In this document: one piece after another, positions 28,254 to 35,980 of the stretch
How the letters are laid out: every line of letters begins with the position of its first letter
Numbering within the stretch: the first letter of the stretch is position 1
Assembly: GCF_016598595.1 (NCBI RefSeq)
Contig: NZ_CP066786.1
Coordinates: forward strand, 1,573,501 to 1,637,500
Direction: 5' to 3'
DNA: 64,000 nt
From: Martelella lutilitoris
GTDB lineage: Bacteria; Pseudomonadota; Alphaproteobacteria; Rhizobiales; Rhizobiaceae
Position numbers and translations under genes: made by a program
The notes under the pieces: generated by a model
What the model saw: only the letters and a program-made list of their open reading frames with translations
Told to the model about the DNA's origin: nothing
Databases searched by the model: none

Positions 28254-28291
28254 TTACAAAACCGAGAATTGCAGAAAATGCAGGGGAACAG

Positions 28292-29068
28292 ATGTTGGGA
28301 AAGCCGGGGCTGTTGAGCGCCCGAGACGGCGCGCCTGTGATTGTCGAGCGCGCATCGGGTCCAAGCGAGGTCGTGCTGGTCTGCGAGCATGCCGGCCGTG
28401 CCATACCCGATTGCCTTGGCGACATGGGCCTCTCCGCCGAACTTCTGCAAAGCCATATCGCATGGGACCCGGGCGCGCTTGCGGTTTCGAAGCTGTTGAG
28501 CGAAGCGCTCGACGCCGCGCTGGTTCACCAGCGCTTCTCCCGTCTTGTCTACGACTGCAACCGGCCGCCGGAGGCCGCCGACGCCATTCCGGAGATCAGC
28601 GAAATTCACGCTGTTCCCGGCAATCGCGGGCTCGGCCCGGTGGCGAAGGCCGAGCGGGCGGAGGCGCTTTATCTTCCGTTTCACGAGCGCATCGATGATG
28701 TCCTGGACGAGCGCATCGGGCGTCAGACCGTGCTGGTCACGGTCCATTCTTTCACGCCCGTCTTCAAGGGAAAAAGGCGCGACGTCGAAATCGGCATCCT
28801 GCATGATGCCGACAAGAGGCTTGCCGATTGCATGCTCGACCGGGCCAAAGCTGTCGGCGGCTATGATGTGCGCCGCAACGAACCCTATGCGCCGGTTGAC
28901 GGCGTGACCCACACGCTGCGTCGCCACGCGCTGCCGCGCAAGCTGCCGAACGTCATGATCGAGATCCGCAATGACCTGATCGCCGATGCGGCAGGGCAGG
29001 GCGCGGTCGCTGGCTTCGTTGCCGGCCTCCTGAACGAATGCCTTGACGGCAGGCGGGAGGTGGCCTGA
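28292..29068 (+). CDS. N-formylglutamate amidohydrolase-family protein
   Basis: The 258-residue product belongs to the N-formylglutamate amidohydrolase (HutG type) family. Conserved segments include 'LVCEHAGRAIPDCLG', 'DPGALAVSKLLSEALDAALVHQRFSRLVYDCNRP', 'TVLVTVHSFTPVFKG' and 'NVMIEIRNDLI', which carry the probable zinc ligands (His, Glu and His). Family members cut N-acyl or formyl groups from glutamate. Here no histidine-utilisation gene is nearby, and the gene starts an operon with a TRAP transporter and lies beside a glutamine-synthetase-like ligase. Hydrolysis of a gamma-glutamyl amide product is a plausible alternative role. Its stop overlaps dctQ (ATGA-like). Confidence 0.85.
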   Translation: MLGKPGLLSARDGAPVIVERASGPSEVVLVCEHAGRAIPDCLGDMGLSAELLQSHIAWDPGALAVSKLLSEALDAALVHQRFSRLVYDCNRPPEAADAIPEISEIHAVPGNRGLGPVAKAERAEALYLPFHERIDDVLDERIGRQTVLVTVHSFTPVFKGKRRDVEIGILHDADKRLADCMLDRAKAVGGYDVRRNEPYAPVDGVTHTLRRHALPRKLPNVMIEIRNDLIADAAGQGAVAGFVAGLLNECLDGRREVA

Positions 29069-29577
29069 TGCCTGAGGCGATCAAGACCTATGTCCGTTAT
29101 GTCGATGGTTTCAACCGCGTGGTCGGCCGCATCGCCATGTGGCTGATCTTCGTGATGATGGGCATTCTGCTCTGGTCATCGGTGTCCAAGACCTTCTTCA
29201 ACCCGTCGCTGTGGACGCTGGAGATGGCCCAGTTCGTGATGACGGCCTATTACCTCGTCGGCGGCGCCTATTCGCTGCAGCTCGACAGCCATGTGCGCAT
29301 GGATCTGCTTTATGGCCGCTGGACGCCGCGCCAGAGGGCCATTGTCGATGCGCTCACGGTGTTCATGCTGTTCACCTATCTGATCTTCCTGCTGATCGGC
29401 GGCATCTCGTCCACCAGCTACGCGCTGAAATATGGCGAGACCTCCTATTCCAGTTGGTCGCCCTATATGGCGCCGATCAAGATTACCATGGTCTTCGGCA
29501 TTTTCCTGATGTTCCTGCAGACCACCTCGATCTTCTTCAAGGACCTCGCCAAGGCGCTGGGGAGGCCGATCGCATGA
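29068..29577 (+). CDS. TRAP transporter small membrane subunit (DctQ)
   Basis: DctQ-type subunits have four transmembrane helices and couple the periplasmic binding protein to the large permease. The 169-residue product shows four hydrophobic segments (about 22-42, 58-76, 90-115 and 128-152). It also has the family loop 'WTLEMAQFVMTAYYLVGGAYSLQLDSHVRMDLLYGRWTPRQRAIVD'. It overlaps the gene before it by one base and the DctM gene after it by four bases. Confidence 0.9.
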   Translation: MPEAIKTYVRYVDGFNRVVGRIAMWLIFVMMGILLWSSVSKTFFNPSLWTLEMAQFVMTAYYLVGGAYSLQLDSHVRMDLLYGRWTPRQRAIVDALTVFMLFTYLIFLLIGGISSTSYALKYGETSYSSWSPYMAPIKITMVFGIFLMFLQTTSIFFKDLAKALGRPIA

Positions 29578-30902
29578 ACCTCTCCTATGAAATGATCGCG
29601 CTTCTGCTGTTCTTCTCGATGATGCTGACCATGCTGACGGGCCAGCGCGTCTTTGCCGCCATCGGCTTTGTCGGCGTTGTCGCCTCGGCCCTCTTGTGGG
29701 GCACCGGCGGCTACGAGATCGGCTTTTCCGCCGGCATGAAGCTGATGAAGTGGTATCCGATGCTGACGCTGCCGCTCTTTATCTTCATGGGCTACATGCT
29801 GTCGGAATCGGGTATTGCCGAGGATCTCTACAAGGCCTTCCATGTCTGGATGGGCGGTCTGCCGGGCGGGCTTGCCGTCGGCACGATTGCCCTGATGGTG
29901 GTGATTTCGGCCATGAACGGTTTGTCGGTCGCCGGCATGGCGATCGGCGCGACGATCGCACTGCCTGAGCTTCTGCGGCGCGGCTATGACAAGATCATGG
30001 TGTCCGGCGTCATCCAGGCGGGCTCCTCGCTCGGCATTCTGGTGCCGCCGAGCGTGGTTCTCGTGCTATACGGCATGATCGCCCGCCAGCCCGTCGGCAA
30101 GCTCTGGGTCGCGGGCGCGCTGCCGGGGCTGATGCTGGCGGCCATGTTCATCATCTACATCGTTATCCGCTGCCGCCTGAACCCGGCGCTCGGCCCTTCG
30201 CTGCCGAAGGAAGAGCGCGACATGCCGCTTGGCGAGAAGCTGAAGCTCCTGCGCGCCGGCATCATCCCCTTCCTCATCTTCTTCCTGATGATGGGCCTGT
30301 TCCTGATGGGGGTGACCAGCCTGACGGAAAGCGCCGCCATCGGCGCGCTGTCCGCACTCGTTGCCGCGCTCGTCAAGAAGCGGCTCACCTGGAAGCTCCT
30401 GAACCGCACCATGGAACAGACGCTCGGCATTTCCTGCATGTTCATGTGGATCATCCTGGCGGCGCTCTGCTTCGGCGCGGTGTTCGACGGGCTTGGCGCG
30501 GTGCGGGCGCTGGAAACTCTGCTGCTGGAGCGCTGGGATCTCGGCCCCTGGGAAATCCTGATCATGATGCAGATTTCCTACATCATCATGGGCACGTTCC
30601 TCGATGATACGGCGATGCTGGTGATCGTCGCGCCGCTCTACGTGCCGCTTGTCGGCCATCTCGGCTTCGATCTCGTCTGGTATGGCGTGCTCTACACCAT
30701 CACCTGCCAGATCGCCTATATGACGCCGCCGTTTGGCTACAACCTGTTCCTGATGCGGGCCATGGCCCCGCGGGAGATTTCGCTGACCGATATTTACCGC
30801 TCCGTCTGGCCGTTCGTGATGATCATGATCACCGGCCTGGCGATCGTCACGGCATTTCCGCAGATTGCCCTGTGGTTGCCGAACCTCGTCTATGCGCGCT
30901 GA
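29574..30902 (+). CDS. TRAP transporter large permease (DctM)
   Basis: DctM carries the substrate path and is driven by a sodium or proton gradient. The ATG at 29574 overlaps the dctQ stop (ATGA) and gives 442 residues with about 12-13 hydrophobic helices. Diagnostic segments are 'YPMLTLPLFIFMGYMLSESGIAEDLYKAFHVWMGGLPGGLAVGTIALMVVISAMNGLS', 'QAGSSLGILVPPSVVLVLYGMIA' and 'YMTPPFGYNLFLMRAMAP'. A longer in-frame extension into dctQ is rejected. Confidence 0.94.
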   Translation: MNLSYEMIALLLFFSMMLTMLTGQRVFAAIGFVGVVASALLWGTGGYEIGFSAGMKLMKWYPMLTLPLFIFMGYMLSESGIAEDLYKAFHVWMGGLPGGLAVGTIALMVVISAMNGLSVAGMAIGATIALPELLRRGYDKIMVSGVIQAGSSLGILVPPSVVLVLYGMIARQPVGKLWVAGALPGLMLAAMFIIYIVIRCRLNPALGPSLPKEERDMPLGEKLKLLRAGIIPFLIFFLMMGLFLMGVTSLTESAAIGALSALVAALVKKRLTWKLLNRTMEQTLGISCMFMWIILAALCFGAVFDGLGAVRALETLLLERWDLGPWEILIMMQISYIIMGTFLDDTAMLVIVAPLYVPLVGHLGFDLVWYGVLYTITCQIAYMTPPFGYNLFLMRAMAPREISLTDIYRSVWPFVMIMITGLAIVTAFPQIALWLPNLVYAR

Positions 30903-31019
30903 GGAGAGTGGCTGAAGCGCCCTGGAGTGCGTCCGGTCCGTCCGGACGCTTGGAAATGGAGGGCCCGGCATGCGGTCGGGTCGCACAAGAGCTGAGAAGC
31001 AAAACAGAGGGAAGCAGCA

Positions 31020-32066
31020 ATGACCAACAGACGCAGTTTTTTGAAGAATGCGGGCCTTGCGACCGCAGCCGGCGCCACGGCGCTTGCCGCGCCCGCCATC
31101 ACCCGCGCCCAGAGCAAGATCACCTGGCGCCTGCAGACCTATGCGGGGCCTGCGCTTGCCGAACATGTCATCAAGCCGTCGATCGACGCCTTCAACACCG
31201 CCGCCAACGGCGAGATGGAGATCCAGCTCTTTACCGCCGATCAGCTGGTGCCGACGGGCGAACTGTTCCGCGCCATGCAGCGCGGCACGATTGACGCCGT
31301 CCAATCGGACGACGACTCGATGAACTCGCCGCTCGATATCAAGGTGTTCGGCGGTTATTTCCCCTTCGCCTCGAAATTCAGCCTCGACGTGCCGACGCTG
31401 TTTTACGAATACGGTCTCGCCGAGATCTGGGAGAAGGCCTATTCTGAAGTCGGCGTGCAGTGGATTTCCGCCGGCGCCTGGGACCCGTGCAACTTCGCCA
31501 CCGTCAATCCGGTGACGAGCCTGTCGGACCTCGAAGGGCTTCGCATCTTCACCTTCCCGACGGCCGGCAAGTTCCTGTCGCAGTTCGGCGTCGTTCCGGT
31601 GACGCTGCCCTGGGAAGACGTGCAAGTCGCCATGCAGACGGGCGAACTCGACGGTCTCGCATGGTCGGGCATTACCGAGGACTACACCGTCGGCTGGGCC
31701 GATGTGACCAACTACTTCCTGACCAACAATATCTCCGGCGGCTGGTGCGGCTCTTTCTTCGTCAATTCCGACAAATGGGCGGAAGTGCCGGAGCATCTGA
31801 AAGTGCTGTTCCGCATGTGCACGGATAGCTCCCACCTGCATCGCCTGCACTGGTACTGGGGCGGCGAGGCGCGGCTGCGCGCCCATGGCGACAAGCTGAA
31901 GCTGACGACCATTCCGGATGCGGAATGGAAGACGGTGGAAGATGCCGCCGACGCTTTCTGGGACGAGATTGCCGCCGAGACCGAGCGTACGGCGGAAGTG
32001 GTCAAGATCCTGAAGCAGTATCAGGCCGACATGAAGGCCGCCGGCCCGCCCTACCGCGCGGGTTGA
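31020..32066 (+). CDS. TRAP substrate-binding protein (DctP) with Tat signal
   Basis: This 348-residue periplasmic binding protein opens with a twin-arginine signal, Arg4-Arg5 in 'TNRRSFLKNAG', followed by a hydrophobic stretch and an 'APAITRAQ' cleavage region. That indicates export of a folded protein by the Tat system. The mature part has the family order 'WRLQTYAGPALAEHVIKPSIDAFNTAANGEMEIQLFTADQLVP' and the signature arginine region 'LRIFTFPTAGKFLSQFGVVPVTLPWEDVQVAMQTGELDGLAWSG'. This belongs to the DctP subgroup often associated with alpha-keto acid or amide-type ligands, but the ligand is unknown. The gene lies 117 bases after DctM. Confidence 0.92.
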   Translation: MTNRRSFLKNAGLATAAGATALAAPAITRAQSKITWRLQTYAGPALAEHVIKPSIDAFNTAANGEMEIQLFTADQLVPTGELFRAMQRGTIDAVQSDDDSMNSPLDIKVFGGYFPFASKFSLDVPTLFYEYGLAEIWEKAYSEVGVQWISAGAWDPCNFATVNPVTSLSDLEGLRIFTFPTAGKFLSQFGVVPVTLPWEDVQVAMQTGELDGLAWSGITEDYTVGWADVTNYFLTNNISGGWCGSFFVNSDKWAEVPEHLKVLFRMCTDSSHLHRLHWYWGGEARLRAHGDKLKLTTIPDAEWKTVEDAADAFWDEIAAETERTAEVVKILKQYQADMKAAGPPYRAG

Positions 32067-32119
32067 TAGGGGCTGCGACCGGGGCGGGGCTTCTATATTA
32101 GCCCCCGTTCCTCTCACGT

Positions 32120-32200
32120 GTCATGCTCGGGCTTGACCCGAGCATCCAGGCGACACGGGAAACGCTGCCTGGACCCTCGGGTCAAGCCCGAGGGTGACGC
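32120..32200. repeat. Palindromic mosaic repeat, copy 2 (inverted)
   Basis: This copy carries the same parts as 27125-27201 in reverse order and orientation: the ATGCTCGGGC...GAGCAT palindrome, the CCAGGCGACACGG linker, an extra AAACGCTGCCTGGA, then the ACCCTCGGG..CCGAGGGT palindrome. It follows dctP by 53 bases and may end that transcript. The pair brackets the rpiR-TRAP block. Confidence 0.8.
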
Positions 32201-32320
32201 GGAACAAGGGGCGGGAGGCGCGAACAGCGCACCTGTGCCACTCACGCCGCCACACCATTGACACCGATCGTCCGGAGTGTTCCAGCTCTGGACGATTGCA
32301 TGAACCACAGGAAGAGCCTG

Positions 32321-33694
32321 ATGAGCGCAAGCTACACATTCGACGACTTGAAGCGGGATGTTTCCGAGGGGCGGATAGACACCGTGCTGGCCTGCCAGGT
32401 CGACATGCAGGGCCGGCTGATGGGCAAGCGCTTCCACGCCGAATATTTCGTCGAGAGCGGCTTCAGGGAAACCCATTGCTGCAACTATGTCCAGGCGACA
32501 GACATGGAGATGAACACCGTCTCCGGTTATGATTCGACCAGCTGGGCGGCGGGATATGGCGATTATACGATGAAACCGGACCTTGGCACGCTCAGGCGCA
32601 TTCCCTGGCTGGAGGGCACGGCGCTGGTGCTTTGCGATGTCGAGGATCACGCGACCCACAGCGAAGTCGCGCATTCGCCGCGCGCGCTCTTGAAAAAGCA
32701 GATCGGCCGTCTCGAGGCACATGGCTTTCGCGCGATGATGGCGACGGAGCTTGAATTCTTCCTCTTCAACCAGTCCTTCGAAAGCGCGGAGGAGGCCGGC
32801 TATCGCGGGCTGAAGCGCTCCAGCGCCTACAATGAGGACTATCACATCTTCCAGACCACCAAGGAAGAAGATGTGATGCGGGCAATCCGTAACGGCTTGC
32901 AGGGCGCGGGCATTCCGATCGAAAATTCCAAGGGCGAGGCCGATGCGGGCCAGGAAGAGCTCAATGTGCGCTACAGCGACGCGCTGACCATGGCCGACCG
33001 CCACGCCATCATCAAGAACGCCTGCAAGGAGATCGCCTGGCAGAAGGGCAAGGCCGTCACCTTCATGGCCAAGTGGAATTTTGATGCCGCCGGCAACTCC
33101 TCGCATGTGCATCAGTCGCTCTGGAGCGCGGATGACGCGACGCCGCTGTTCTTTGATCCGGACGGTCCATACGGCATGTCGAAGCTGATGGAGCATTATG
33201 TGGCGGGCCTGCTCGCCCATTCGGCCGAGATCACCTATTTTCTGGCACCCTACATCAATTCCTACAAGCGCTTCATGGCCGGCACCTTCGCGCCGACCAA
33301 GGCGATCTGGTCGCGCGACAACCGCACGGCCGGTTTCCGCCTTTGCGGCGAAAAGACCAAGGGCATCCGCATCGAGTGCCGCATCGGAGGCGCCGATCTC
33401 AATCCCTATCTGGCCTTCGCCGCACAGCTTGCCGCGGGCCTCGACGGCATCGAGAAACAGATGACGCTGGAAGAGCCCTATGTGGGCGACGCCTATGGCG
33501 CGGGCAGCGATATCCGCGAGATCCCGAAGACCCTGCGGGCGGCGGCAGAGGCCATGGACGCTTCCGAGTTCCTGCGTTCAGCCTTCGGCGACGGCGTCAT
33601 CAACCATTACCGCCGCGCTGCCGAGTGGGAACAGGAAGAGTATGACCGCCGCGTCACCGACTGGGAGATCGCGCGCGGATTTGAGAGGGCATAA
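32321..33694 (+). CDS. Glutamine synthetase-family gamma-glutamyl ligase
   Basis: The 457-residue product has the glutamine synthetase catalytic fold. 'MATELEFFLFN' supplies metal-binding Glu143/Glu145, 'NSKGEADAGQEELNVRYSDAL' the second acidic cluster, 'NSSHVHQSLW' the His motif and 'SYKRFMAGTFAPTKAIWSRDNRTAGFRL' the glutamate and ATP region. The N-terminal beta-grasp region and sequence are of the PuuA/GlnA4-like kind, which joins glutamate to amines, and not of the ammonia-assimilating GSI. AGGAAGAG precedes the ATG at 32321; an upstream ATG at 32300 and a TTG at 32258 are less likely. With the aldehyde and alcohol dehydrogenases downstream it suggests gamma-glutamylation of an amine or amino alcohol. 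Confidence 0.9.
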   Translation: MSASYTFDDLKRDVSEGRIDTVLACQVDMQGRLMGKRFHAEYFVESGFRETHCCNYVQATDMEMNTVSGYDSTSWAAGYGDYTMKPDLGTLRRIPWLEGTALVLCDVEDHATHSEVAHSPRALLKKQIGRLEAHGFRAMMATELEFFLFNQSFESAEEAGYRGLKRSSAYNEDYHIFQTTKEEDVMRAIRNGLQGAGIPIENSKGEADAGQEELNVRYSDALTMADRHAIIKNACKEIAWQKGKAVTFMAKWNFDAAGNSSHVHQSLWSADDATPLFFDPDGPYGMSKLMEHYVAGLLAHSAEITYFLAPYINSYKRFMAGTFAPTKAIWSRDNRTAGFRLCGEKTKGIRIECRIGGADLNPYLAFAAQLAAGLDGIEKQMTLEEPYVGDAYGAGSDIREIPKTLRAAAEAMDASEFLRSAFGDGVINHYRRAAEWEQEEYDRRVTDWEIARGFERA

Positions 33695-33743
33695 ATAAAC
33701 ACATATAAACACACACTTTACATTCATATTTCTTTGGGTTACT

Positions 33744-33764
33744 TTCTGGTTGGTTCAATCAGAA
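33744..33764. promoter_or_regulatory. Candidate toxin-antitoxin operator
   Basis: A 21-base imperfect palindrome has arms TTCTGNTTG (33744-33752) and CAANCAGAA (33756-33764) around 3 bases. It ends at the AAGGAG ribosome-binding site of the antitoxin gene. Toxin-antitoxin pairs usually repress themselves from such sites. The 49 bases before it are strongly AT-rich (ACACATATAAACACACAC) and would suit a promoter. Confidence 0.5.
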
Positions 33765-33777
33765 AGGAGATGTCGTC

Positions 33778-34164
33778 ATGAGCAAGTACGATCCGTTGGG
33801 TATCTATCTCTCGCATCAATCACGCGAGCTTATTCCTATGAGCTTCTCTGAGATCGAAAAAATCCTTGGCCGCAAGCTTCCTTCTTCCAAGAAGCACCGC
33901 GCGTGGTGGAGCAACAACCCCACAAACAATGTGATGACAGACCAATGGCTTCGGGCGGGCTATGAGACAGAAGCCGTGGATATCGCAGGTGAAAAGCTTG
34001 TCTTTCGCAAGACACGCGACGCAGCCACGGGTGAAAACCGTGCGCCTCGCGTCGGGGAGCATCCGATTTTCGGCTGCATGAAGGGAACGATCACGATAGG
34101 TGAGGGGGTGGATCTGACCGAGCCGACGGAATTTGCGTGGGAAGGTAAACTCTACAATGAGTGA
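33778..34164 (+). CDS. Chimeric antitoxin: DUF7662-like N-terminus, VapB-like tail
   Basis: The 128-residue product has two parts. Residues 1-75 ('YDPLGIYLSHQSRELIPMSFSEIEKILGRKLPSSKKHRAWWSNN') match the pattern of DUF7662-type small domains, found alone or in nuclease-like proteins, with an expected DNA-binding role through the 'WWSNN' loop. Residues 95-128 ('EHPIFGCMKGTITIGEGVDLTEPTEFAWEGKLYNE') have the toxin-wrapping tail of VapB antitoxins, where 'FGCMKGT' and 'DLTEP' normally follow an AbrB domain. It overlaps the PIN toxin gene by eight bases. The AbrB domain has therefore been exchanged for another DNA-binding module. Function is inferred, but the pairing is clear. Confidence 0.8.
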   Translation: MSKYDPLGIYLSHQSRELIPMSFSEIEKILGRKLPSSKKHRAWWSNNPTNNVMTDQWLRAGYETEAVDIAGEKLVFRKTRDAATGENRAPRVGEHPIFGCMKGTITIGEGVDLTEPTEFAWEGKLYNE

Positions 34165-34573
34165 CCGGTTCCTGCTGGATACTTGCACTGTGGTTTGGAT
34201 GGCCCAGGGCGCGTCCGTCGCCAAGGAAGCGCGGGATGCTCTTAATGCTTCTGCCGCAAGCGGTGAGGCGGTATCCGTTTCGGTAATGACCGCTTGGGAA
34301 CTTGGCATGCTCATTGCCTGCGGGCGGCTCAGTACGACAAAATCACCGGAGCGCTGGTATGGAGATTTTCTCCGGACCGCAGAGGTCGGCGAATTGGCAG
34401 CCACGGCTGAAATACTTCTTGCATCCTGTTTTCTGCCGCAGCTCGCCCACAAGGATCCTTTCGACAGAGTCCTGATCGCCACCGCGCGCGAGCATGACCT
34501 GACGATTATCACGCGTGACCGCGCCATCCTTGCATACGGGGCGGCGGGTCATGTCAAAACACTTGCATGCTAG
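34157..34573 (+). CDS. PIN-domain toxin (VapC family)
   Basis: The 138-residue protein has the PIN RNase fold with metal-binding acids at Asp8 ('LLDTCTVVWMA'), Glu48 ('TAWELGML'), Asp100 or Asp103 ('HKDPFDRVLIATAREHDL') and Asp121 ('IITRDRAI'). VapC toxins cleave tRNA or rRNA and stop translation until bound by their antitoxin. The ATG at 34157 overlaps the antitoxin by eight bases, which is the usual coupled layout. The pair separates the glutamine synthetase-like gene from the aldehyde dehydrogenase gene. Confidence 0.92.
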   Translation: MSDRFLLDTCTVVWMAQGASVAKEARDALNASAASGEAVSVSVMTAWELGMLIACGRLSTTKSPERWYGDFLRTAEVGELAATAEILLASCFLPQLAHKDPFDRVLIATAREHDLTIITRDRAILAYGAAGHVKTLAC

Positions 34574-34594
34574 AAAGGTTGAGTTGGAACGGCC

Positions 34595-35980
34595 ATGACG
34601 ATGATCCAATGTATTTCGCCGGTCGACGGATCGGTTTACGCCGAGCGGGAGGCGGTTTCCGCCGCCACCGCAAGCGCCGCTGTTGCAAGGGCGCGCGCTG
34701 CCCAGAAGGGCTGGGCGGAGCGCCCGCTGGAAGAGCGGCTCTCGCTGGTTCAGGCGGGCGTCAAGGCGCTCAATGCCATGAGCGACGAGGTGGTGCAGGA
34801 GCTTGCCTGGATGATGGGCCGCCCGGTGCGCTATGGCGGCGAGTTCGGCGGCGTCAACGAGCGCGCTGACTATATGGCAAGCGTCGCGGCCGAAGGTCTG
34901 GCGCCGATCGCGCTTGAGGACAGCGGCAATTTCCGCCGCTATATCGCCCGCGAGCCGCACGGCGTCGTCTTCGTCATCGCGCCGTGGAACTACCCTTATC
35001 TGACGGCGATCAATACTATCGTACCGGCGCTCATTGCCGGCAATGCGGTGATCATCAAGCATGCGAGCCAGACGCTTCTGGTCGGCGAGCGCATCGTCAC
35101 GGCCTTCGTCTCGGCGGGCATTCCCGAAGACCTGTTCCAGAACATCTTTCTCGATCATGCGACGAGTTCCGAGCTGATTGCCGCAAAGAGCTTCGACTTC
35201 ATCAACTTCACCGGTTCGGTGGAAGGCGGGCGGCAGATCGAACGCGCGGCGGCCGGCACCTTTACGCCGCTCGGGCTGGAGCTTGGCGGCAAGGATCCGG
35301 GCTATGTGATGGAGGATGCCGACCTCGATGCGGCGGTCGCGACGCTGATGGATGCGGCGATGTTCAATGCCGGCCAGTGCTGCTGCGGCATCGAGCGTAT
35401 CTATGTGACGGCAAGCCTCTATGACGCCTTTGTTGAAAAGGCGGCCACCTTTGCCTCGGCCTACAAGCTCGGCAACCCGCTTGACGAGGCCACGACGCTC
35501 GGGCCGATGGCGAACAGGCGCTTTGCCGCCGTGGTGCGCAGGCAGATCGAGGAAGCGATCGCCGCCGGCGCCACGCCGCTGGTCGACCCGAAACTGTTTC
35601 CGCAAGATGACGGCGGCGCCTATCTCGCGCCGCAGGTGCTCGTCAATGTCGACCATTCGATGAGCGTCATGCGCGAGGAGAGCTTCGGCCCGGTTGTCGG
35701 CATCATGAAGGTCGCCTCCGACGAGGAGGCGCTTTCCCTGATGAATGACAGCGAATACGGCCTGACCGCCTCGCTCTGGACGGCCGATCCCGACCGCGCC
35801 GCCGCCCTTGGCGCCCGGATCGAAACCGGCACCGTGTTCATGAACCGCGCCGACTATCTCGATCCGGGCCTCTGCTGGACGGGCTGCAAGAATACCGGCC
35901 GCGGCGGCTCGCTCTCCGTTATCGGCTACCACAACCTGACCCGGCCGAAGTCGTACCATCTGAAGAAAGTCACACAATGA
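34595..35980 (+). CDS. NAD(P)-dependent aldehyde dehydrogenase
   Basis: The 461-residue product is a standard ALDH. It has the cofactor fold segment 'VIAPWNYPYLTAINTIVPALIAGNAVIIKHASQT', the general base Glu in 'LGLELGGKDPGYV' and the nucleophile in 'NAGQCCCGIERIYV' (three consecutive Cys at 262-264, of which one is the catalytic Cys). The C-terminal 'ESFGPVVGIMKV' and 'GCKNTGRGGSLS' are conserved. It overlaps the alcohol dehydrogenase gene by four bases (ATGA), so the two are one functional unit. Together with the upstream ligase it would oxidise a gamma-glutamyl amino aldehyde; a free aldehyde substrate is possible too. Confidence 0.93.
   Translation: MTMIQCISPVDGSVYAEREAVSAATASAAVARARAAQKGWAERPLEERLSLVQAGVKALNAMSDEVVQELAWMMGRPVRYGGEFGGVNERADYMASVAAEGLAPIALEDSGNFRRYIAREPHGVVFVIAPWNYPYLTAINTIVPALIAGNAVIIKHASQTLLVGERIVTAFVSAGIPEDLFQNIFLDHATSSELIAAKSFDFINFTGSVEGGRQIERAAAGTFTPLGLELGGKDPGYVMEDADLDAAVATLMDAAMFNAGQCCCGIERIYVTASLYDAFVEKAATFASAYKLGNPLDEATTLGPMANRRFAAVVRRQIEEAIAAGATPLVDPKLFPQDDGGAYLAPQVLVNVDHSMSVMREESFGPVVGIMKVASDEEALSLMNDSEYGLTASLWTADPDRAAALGARIETGTVFMNRADYLDPGLCWTGCKNTGRGGSLSVIGYHNLTRPKSYHLKKVTQ

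Noticed and set aside
34595..35980. Three consecutive Cys in the aldehyde dehydrogenase as a sign of a novel active site
   Set aside because: Adjacent cysteines next to the nucleophile occur in ordinary ALDHs; the surrounding motif is standard.
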